Assembly (NCBI GenBank): GCA_947624765.1
Contig: CANQLS010000109.1
Span: forward strand, 1 to 5,364
DNA: 5,364 nt
Direction of reading: 5' to 3'
Source: an uncultured Clostridia bacterium
Lineage (GTDB): Bacteria > Bacillota > Clostridia > TANB77 > UBA1234
Part shown: piece by piece, positions 1 through 4,028 of the stretch
How the letters are laid out: each line of letters opens with the position of its first letter
Numbering within the stretch: position 1 is the stretch's first letter
Notes under the pieces: generated by a model
Told to the model about the DNA's origin: nothing
Database searches by the model: none
What the model saw: the letters and a program-made list of their open reading frames with translations, nothing else
Position numbers and translations under genes: made by a program

Positions 1-288
1 AATTATGGCAATATAGAGGGGGGACAATATGTTTTTGGAATTAATACCAAAGGTGAAATTGAAGATTGCCAGAATTATGGTACAATAACAGGAACAAGTT
101 GTGTTGCGGGTATTAGTCATAAAGCAACGGTAACGAATTGTCAAAATTATGGAGCGATTATAGGCAATGATTGTATAGGTGGAATTAATGATACTGGTAC
201 AGTAATTGATTCAAAAAATTATGAAAGAGTGGAAGGCAAGCAGTCTGTTGGTGGTATTACAGCAAGAGGAAATGCTAACGGCTGTACT
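1..288 (+). repeat. Four in-frame 72-bp coding repeats (GLUG-like units)
   Basis: Four consecutive units of exactly 24 codons start at 1, 73, 145 and 217. Each begins AATTAT (Asn-Tyr), and the first three continue with Gly. The period is exact in length, but the sequences are diverged, with only the NYG, G-x-x-x-V-G-G-I and terminal D/N-C positions kept. That points to old duplication under structural selection rather than recent slippage. Units further on (289-558) are 28-33 codons because of insertions in the turn after the GGI motif. Confidence 0.75.
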
Positions 289-873
289 AATTATGGAAAA
301 GTGATTGGTGAACATTATGTTGGCGGTATAGTGGGTGTAATTGATTATTATAATTTACCTCTTTCAAATAGTGTAAATTATGCTGATGTTATTGCGAGAG
401 GGGTTAATGGTTATGCAGGTGGTGTGGTAGGCGGTTGTAATAATGGTAGTACAAAAATTCAAATTAATTGTTGCAATTTTGGAAAAGTGCAAGGATATTT
501 TTGTGGTGGAATAGCTGGAAGCCTTTCAGTTGACAATGCGAAAGTTATAAATTCCTATTCGGTTGGCGAACTTGTAGATGGCACTTATAAGGGTGAAATT
601 TCGGGGTATGGAAGAGATAATACATATATAGAAAATTGTTATTGGGCAGAAGATGATGATATACCAATTTGTGGTTATACAAGAGTTCAAGTGGTTAATT
701 CAACTGCTTATCCATTATCATTTATGCAAAGTCAAGAATTTGTAGATATTTTAAATTCATATGTAAACACATATAATTTAGAGCATGAAGAAGATGAAGA
801 TTATATAGAATTATCAAAATGGACACTAGATGCGGAAACAGGATACCCAATATTAGAAAATCTTAGTGAATAG
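1..873 (+). CDS. GLUG-repeat surface protein, C-terminal part (5' truncated by window)
   Basis: The frame is open from base 1 to a TAG at 871-873, giving 290 residues with no start in view. A GTG at 229 falls inside the repeat array and is not a credible start. Residues 1-186 hold seven units, each opening with NYG or a variant (at 1, 25, 49, 73, 97, 126, 159), followed by a VGGI-type glycine turn and usually closing with N/D-C. A weaker eighth unit runs from 187 to NCYW at 212-215. The cap has PLSFMQSQEF at 238-247 and ends WTLDAETGYPIL at 274-285. This pattern matches the GLUG family found in large secreted or cell-wall proteins of Firmicutes. Such repeats are expected to stack as a beta-solenoid (inference). 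The role is probably adhesion or surface display, but no ligand can be named. No sorting signal, LPXTG or transmembrane segment follows the repeats, so any anchor must be N-terminal and off the window. The family call is fairly sure; the function is unknown. Confidence 0.8.
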   Translation, partial: NYGNIEGGQYVFGINTKGEIEDCQNYGTITGTSCVAGISHKATVTNCQNYGAIIGNDCIGGINDTGTVIDSKNYERVEGKQSVGGITARGNANGCTNYGKVIGEHYVGGIVGVIDYYNLPLSNSVNYADVIARGVNGYAGGVVGGCNNGSTKIQINCCNFGKVQGYFCGGIAGSLSVDNAKVINSYSVGELVDGTYKGEISGYGRDNTYIENCYWAEDDDIPICGYTRVQVVNSTAYPLSFMQSQEFVDILNSYVNTYNLEHEEDEDYIELSKWTLDAETGYPILENLSE

Positions 874-909
874 TGAAAAGTTAATATTGAATTAAAAATA
901 GTGAATAGT
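865..909. repeat. Direct repeat AGTGAATAGT, two copies 35 bp apart
   Basis: AGTGAATAGT occurs at 865-874 and again at 900-909. The first copy contains the last codons and stop of the GLUG-repeat gene. The second copy is part of the left arm of the hairpin at 896-955, and the reverse complement recurs in the right arm at 942-951. Three copies of the same 10-mer within 90 bp suggest a small dispersed repeat or remnant rather than chance, though a search of the genome would be needed to show this. Confidence 0.5.
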
Positions 910-955
910 TACTGCAATGGCTGAACAGCAAATCACAAGCAACTATTCACTATTT
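896..955. terminator. Bidirectional hairpin terminator between convergent genes
   Basis: A perfect 15-bp inverted repeat pairs 896-910 with 941-955 around a 30-base loop. On the + strand it is followed by ATTTTTCATT. On the - strand it is followed by TTTTTAATTC. It can therefore serve as a terminator for both the GLUG gene (stop at 873) and the leftward operon (stop at 974-976). The stem is AT-rich, with only four G:C pairs, and the loop is much longer than in a typical intrinsic terminator. A palindromic repeat element that happens to lie here is an alternative reading. Confidence 0.6.
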
Positions 956-973
956 ATTTTTCATTATATTTTA

Positions 974-1909
974 TTAGTTTACTGGCACGTAGCCGGCATC
1001 TTTAGCAACTAGTTGTCCTCGTTGAGATAACATTGCATTAACTAATTTTCTTGTGTTGCTATCTTCTGGGGTAGCTTTGTTAATTACAATGTAATAAGCA
1101 GTTTGAATTGGATATACATTATTTTTGATTGTATCAAAGTTTGGTTCTACACCATCAATAGCAAGTAATTTTACACTATTTTTTGAATACATTGTTGTTG
1201 CATAATAGTAGTATGAATATCCTAGTGCATCTTTTGAATTATCATAATCTGCGATTGCTTCGATTAAACCTGCCATTGTTTCTTCAAATGTTTCTGTGGT
1301 TGGTGCAATCATTGGTATATCTCTCATAACTAAATCAAGCATGCCAGTTTGACTTCCTGAGTTTGTTGGCCTTTGATAAGGAATAATAGCACTATTTTCT
1401 CCACCAACTTCATTCCAATTTGTAATCTTTCCTGAATAAATATCTTGAACTTGTTTTAAGGTTAATCCATTAACATGATTTTGTTTGTTTGCTAAAAATA
1501 CAAAAGCTTCATTAACAACTGGAATTACTTCTAATTCTACGCCTTTTGAAGCAGCATAAGCTAATTCTTCTTCAGAAGGAGAAGTTACTACGATTAAATC
1601 AACTTCACCATCTATTAATCTTAAATAACCTGGGTGAGTATTTGTATAATCTGTTTCAATTTCATCAATTGGTGTAGCGGTGAAGTTTGCTTTAAATGCA
1701 TTTGTTAATGGTTGCGTAGCAAGTGAAGCATCTACTTTTGGATAATTTTCTTTTGTGAAAATAGGTTCTTTTTCTAAATTATCAACTATAGGATTTTCAT
1801 CATCAATATTTGGTGTATCGCTTGTGAAGTAACGATAAGCCCATACACAACCTAATACAACTACAGTTACAAATATTAAAATACCAATTGCGGTTAATGC
1901 TTTTTTCAT
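974..1909 (-). CDS. PstS-like substrate-binding protein, membrane-anchored
   Basis: This 311-residue extracytoplasmic protein has the PstS-type periplasmic-binding fold. Residues 7-28 form a hydrophobic signal/anchor. VLGC at 18-21 could be a lipobox with Cys21 as the lipidated residue, but hydrophobic residues follow it, so an uncleaved anchor is possible. A short acidic linker precedes the domain. Family landmarks are VDASLATQPL (59-68), the position of the first ligand-binding loop; FVFLANKQNHVNGL and IYSGKITNWNEVGG (136-170); RPTNSGSQT (180-188), the second ligand loop; ALGYSYYYY (228-236); and a GYVPV end (306-310). Length and motif order fit the phosphate-binding family, but the first loop reads DASLAT rather than the common DGSST type. 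No pstCAB genes adjoin it. The ATG at 1907-1909 has AGGAGG 8 bases upstream. It is the second gene of an operon, 14 bases after the 545-residue gene. The fold is well supported; phosphate as ligand is an inference. Confidence 0.82.
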   Translation of the reverse strand: MKKALTAIGILIFVTVVVLGCVWAYRYFTSDTPNIDDENPIVDNLEKEPIFTKENYPKVDASLATQPLTNAFKANFTATPIDEIETDYTNTHPGYLRLIDGEVDLIVVTSPSEEELAYAASKGVELEVIPVVNEAFVFLANKQNHVNGLTLKQVQDIYSGKITNWNEVGGENSAIIPYQRPTNSGSQTGMLDLVMRDIPMIAPTTETFEETMAGLIEAIADYDNSKDALGYSYYYYATTMYSKNSVKLLAIDGVEPNFDTIKNNVYPIQTAYYIVINKATPEDSNTRKLVNAMLSQRGQLVAKDAGYVPVN

Positions 1910-1917
1910 AATTTTAT

Positions 1918-1923
1918 CCTCCT
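1918..1923 (-). promoter_or_regulatory. RBS of the PstS-like gene
   Basis: The minus strand reads AGGAGG, 8 bases before the ATG at 1909. It abuts the TAA stop (1924-1926) of the preceding gene, so ribosomes finishing the upstream gene would be directly over this site. That favours co-transcription and possibly translational coupling. Confidence 0.8.
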
Positions 1924-3561
1924 TTATATATTTAAGTAATCTTCATTTAAATCACTAAACAAAATTTTATAGTTGCTATAATAATAAGAAATCTCTTCAT
2001 AGCTAGTATAACCTAATTCGTCATTAAGTACATAGATACCATAGCCCGATCCATCAAAAACAAATCTTGTGTTTTGATATTGTTTTTCTAATTCTTCATC
2101 AGTAATAGCCGGAAGATTTTCTTGCGCTCTTTTTTCATTGAGCATATTTCGCAAAAATACATCTCTAAAGAGACTGTCATAATTATATCCGTCTATGAAA
2201 CAATCACTAATTTCTTTTATCTCTTTACCATTTTTCTTGCTATAATAATAAGTAGTAGAATTCCTTGTTTCTTCAATAGGAGCATTTTCTTCATAATAAA
2301 TATAAATGATATCATTGATGCCACCATCGCGCGTATCGTTTCGATAACTTCGTGCAAGAATATCTAAAAATATTTCGTCATAGTATGAAGCGTCCATTAC
2401 ATATCTTTCATAATTTTTCTCAACAGTAATTAGCCTATTATCAGTGCCATAAGAAGTAAGTGTATAAGCAAATCCGGTATATATTTTTTTAGAAGGATTG
2501 CTATTAGCAAAAGTAATTTCATTTTCTTTATCTTCTTCGGCTAGTGAAACAATGTTTTGATAAATTTGCCTGTAGATAGCATTTTCGTTTTCTTTTTCAA
2601 GCCAATTAATTAATTTGCCATCAACAAATAAGTTATCGGTTTGTGGACCGTAGCAATCCCATAAAAGAATATCGTCTGAAAATTCACGTATTGAGAAGTT
2701 AAATAATCCTTTAGTGCCTAAGGTATCGTCTTCATAAATAGAATCTTCCGTTAAAAATCTAGTATAGATAGCAATATCAGAAATGTATTTTTCCATATCT
2801 AGTGATAGATAAGTATCTCCCGTAATGCAGATATATTGTGGTGTAAAGTAAAAAGGAATTGTACCATCACGAATAGTATCTGACAATTTTTTAACTCCAG
2901 CAACTAATTTAGTTTCATCAATTTTTTCTGTAATACTATCCCAATAAGTAGCATAATCTCCATCTTCTGGCATATTCATGTACTTGCTGTCCCACATTAA
3001 ATCTTCATATATTTCTGAAGATAGAATGGCAATAATATCGGTGTCATCCATAAATAAATCTTGAAACTTAATCTCACTTCCGTCTGCGAGATTAAATGCA
3101 TGATATTCTATTTTTGATTCAGAATAAGGAGTTCCAAACTCATTTAATGTGTGGGTTTCTGCTGTTGCATATATTTCAAAGCAAAGAACATTAGCAAAAT
3201 TAGCAAAAATGGTTTGATACAGCTCGCAGTTTTGATATTCCTCAGATGAGAAACATTGCGACAAACGAAGAGCCATTTCTTTTATCTGGTTGTTGATGGA
3301 ATTTTCCACCGTTTTGTCTTTTAATCCGCTAATTTGATAATAATGAAGTTCTGGGTCATTTTCTTCATCAGGAAGAATGTCAACTTTTTGTAGAGAAATA
3401 GAATTTTCATCATAAGTTCCCAAAAGAGTTACGGCAGGAATATGATTTTCGTTTTCTCGTTGCGCAGCTCTTTCATTGAGAATTAGTATTGTCGTTATTG
3501 AAACGCATACTACTAAAAAGATAAACATTCCCATTAAAACTCTAAAAACACGGTTTTTCAA
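1924..3561 (-). CDS. Membrane-anchored RsiV-like (DUF4163/DUF3298-type) protein, duplicated
   Basis: This 545-residue protein has a short basic N-terminus, one membrane segment (about 8-28) and a large extracytoplasmic region. Residues 73-95 (YYQISGLKD, then VENSINNQIKE) resemble DUF4163. YHAFNLADGSEIKFQDLF (153-170) and FYFTPQYICI with DIAIYTRFL (237-270) resemble DUF3298, the domain in the anti-sigma factor RsiV and the N-terminal part of the deacetylase PdaC. The pattern seems to recur in the C-terminal half: YYYSKKNGKEIKEISDCFID (438-457) and FVFDGSGYGIYV to YKILF (500-535). No cytoplasmic anti-sigma segment is present, since only about 7 residues precede the membrane segment, and no catalytic deacetylase domain follows. 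It is therefore neither a true RsiV nor a PdaC. It heads an operon with the PstS-like gene and may act as a ligand-binding or sensory surface partner (inference). The domain call rests on motif recall, not on a profile search. Confidence 0.72.
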   Translation of the reverse strand: MKNRVFRVLMGMFIFLVVCVSITTILILNERAAQRENENHIPAVTLLGTYDENSISLQKVDILPDEENDPELHYYQISGLKDKTVENSINNQIKEMALRLSQCFSSEEYQNCELYQTIFANFANVLCFEIYATAETHTLNEFGTPYSESKIEYHAFNLADGSEIKFQDLFMDDTDIIAILSSEIYEDLMWDSKYMNMPEDGDYATYWDSITEKIDETKLVAGVKKLSDTIRDGTIPFYFTPQYICITGDTYLSLDMEKYISDIAIYTRFLTEDSIYEDDTLGTKGLFNFSIREFSDDILLWDCYGPQTDNLFVDGKLINWLEKENENAIYRQIYQNIVSLAEEDKENEITFANSNPSKKIYTGFAYTLTSYGTDNRLITVEKNYERYVMDASYYDEIFLDILARSYRNDTRDGGINDIIYIYYEENAPIEETRNSTTYYYSKKNGKEIKEISDCFIDGYNYDSLFRDVFLRNMLNEKRAQENLPAITDEELEKQYQNTRFVFDGSGYGIYVLNDELGYTSYEEISYYYSNYKILFSDLNEDYLNI

Positions 3562-3576
3562 TAATAATTCCCCCTC
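3559..3576 (-). promoter_or_regulatory. RBS and TTG start of the 545-residue gene
   Basis: The start codon at 3559-3561 is TTG. GAGGGGG on the minus strand (3570-3576) lies 8 bases upstream, which is good spacing for a Shine-Dalgarno site. Reading back in frame, there is no ATG or GTG before the TAG at 3598-3600, and the protein begins MKNRVFRVLM just ahead of the membrane segment. TTG is therefore the best start. It probably lowers expression. Confidence 0.75.
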
Positions 3577-3590
3577 TTTTAAATTATTTT

Positions 3591-3667
3591 TCTGTTTCTA
3601 ATATATCACATATTACCTTACGGAACAACAAAATTTGAATTTTTACTTGACAAATTTGAGAAACAGA
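3591..3667. repeat. 9-bp inverted repeat spanning the divergent promoters
   Basis: TCTGTTTCT at 3591-3599 is the exact reverse complement of AGAAACAGA at 3659-3667. The left copy sits directly downstream of the putative -10 of the leftward operon. The right copy sits directly upstream of the -10 of the ylxM promoter. Each promoter therefore has the same 9-mer touching its -10 element, in the same orientation relative to transcription. This could be a pair of operator half-sites, but a chance match in AT-rich DNA cannot be excluded. Confidence 0.35.
3600..3628 (-). promoter_or_regulatory. Putative promoter of the leftward two-gene operon
   Basis: On the minus strand TTGTTC (3623-3628) and TATATT (3600-3605) are separated by 17 bases. 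The -10 matches the sigma-A consensus at five of six positions. The -35 matches only at its TTG. The predicted transcript would start near 3593 and give a leader of about 30 bases before the TTG codon. This is the only reasonable candidate in the divergent gap, but its -35 is weak and another factor could be needed. Confidence 0.4.
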
Positions 3668-3675
3668 TGTAAACT
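3647..3675 (+). promoter_or_regulatory. Sigma-A-type promoter of ylxM-ffh
   Basis: A perfect -35 TTGACA (3647-3652) is followed by a 17-base spacer and TAAACT (3670-3675), four of six matches to TATAAT. Transcription would begin near 3682, leaving a leader of about 24 bases before the ylxM ATG. This fits the expected steady housekeeping expression of the SRP operon. Confidence 0.7.
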
Positions 3676-3689
3676 AATTAAGGTTTACA
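3668..3689. promoter_or_regulatory. Palindrome over ylxM -10 and transcription start
   Basis: TGTAAAC (3668-3674) and GTTTACA (3683-3689) form 7-bp arms with an 8-base centre. The left arm contains most of the -10 element and the right arm begins at about the predicted transcript start. Only the right arm would be in the RNA, so this would act as a DNA site, such as an operator, rather than an RNA hairpin. The binding protein is unknown. Confidence 0.4.
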
Positions 3690-3705
3690 GATAGGAGGCA
3701 ATTAG

Positions 3706-4011
3706 ATGGATAAAAGTATTCATGTTAGTATGCTATTAGAAATCTACGAAAAATTGCTAACAGAAAAGCAAAGGGATATGATTGACCTTTATTATAATGA
3801 TAATTTATCTTTAAGTGAAATTGCAGAGGAATTAGGCATTACGAGGCAAGGCGTTCACAAAAATTTAATTGATGCAGAAAATAAATTATTTGACTATGAA
3901 GAAAAATTACAAATTTTAAAACAAAAATTGGAGCGTCAAGAGTTAATTGAAGAGATTATGAAGATGACGACCAATCAAGAAATAAAAGAAAAATTGAAAA
4001 GATGTTTGTAA
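3706..4011 (+). CDS. ylxM: YlxM family SRP-associated helix-turn-helix protein
   Basis: This 101-residue cytoplasmic protein is of the YlxM (UPF0122) family, which resembles sigma-70 region 4 and lies next to ffh in many Firmicutes. The family is linked to the signal recognition particle; in streptococci a YlxM protein affects SRP assembly and GTPase behaviour (established knowledge). LLTEKQRDMIDLYY (17-30) is followed by a helix-turn-helix, LSEIAEELGITRQGVHKNL (36-54), and then a charged, probably coiled-coil helix (57-85). The family hallmark ITRQGVH is intact. The ATG at 3706 has AGGAGG 7 bases upstream (3693-3698), and a promoter lies immediately before it. The gene ends 17 bases before ffh, so the two are co-transcribed. 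Length is normal for the family, so this looks complete and functional. Confidence 0.93.
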   Translation: MDKSIHVSMLLEIYEKLLTEKQRDMIDLYYNDNLSLSEIAEELGITRQGVHKNLIDAENKLFDYEEKLQILKQKLERQELIEEIMKMTTNQEIKEKLKRCL

Positions 4012-4017
4012 ATAGAT

Positions 4018-4023
4018 GAGGTG
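4018..4023 (+). promoter_or_regulatory. RBS fixing the ffh start
   Basis: GAGGTG lies 5 bases before the ATG at 4029, in the 17-base gap after the ylxM stop. The resulting N terminus, MAFEGLTSKF, is the usual Ffh beginning, which confirms the start. Confidence 0.75.
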
Positions 4024-4028
4024 AAAAA

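Noticed and set aside
1..288. The 72-bp periodic repeats as a CRISPR array
   Set aside because: The repeats are in frame, encode a conserved protein pattern, are diverged in nucleotide sequence and have no separate spacers.
229..873. A 214-residue coding region starting at the GTG at 229
   Set aside because: The same frame has no stop back to base 1 and encodes three more matching repeats there, so the GTG is an internal valine of a longer truncated gene.
974..1909. Naming the gene pstS
   Set aside because: The fold fits, but the first ligand loop is not the usual form and no pstCAB is adjacent, so the specific symbol would overstate the evidence.
2122..2367. An 81-residue + strand reading frame
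   Set aside because: It lies wholly inside the minus-strand 545-residue gene, has no ribosome binding site or recognisable motif, and has a low-complexity Ile/Phe-rich translation typical of an antisense shadow.
1924..3561. Naming the gene rsiV or pdaC
   Set aside because: There is no cytoplasmic anti-sigma segment, no neighbouring sigma factor and no deacetylase domain. Only extracytoplasmic domain-like motifs are shared.
3668..3689. The palindrome as a riboswitch or attenuator hairpin
   Set aside because: Its left arm is part of the -10 element and would not be transcribed, and the leader of about 24 bases is too short for a riboswitch.
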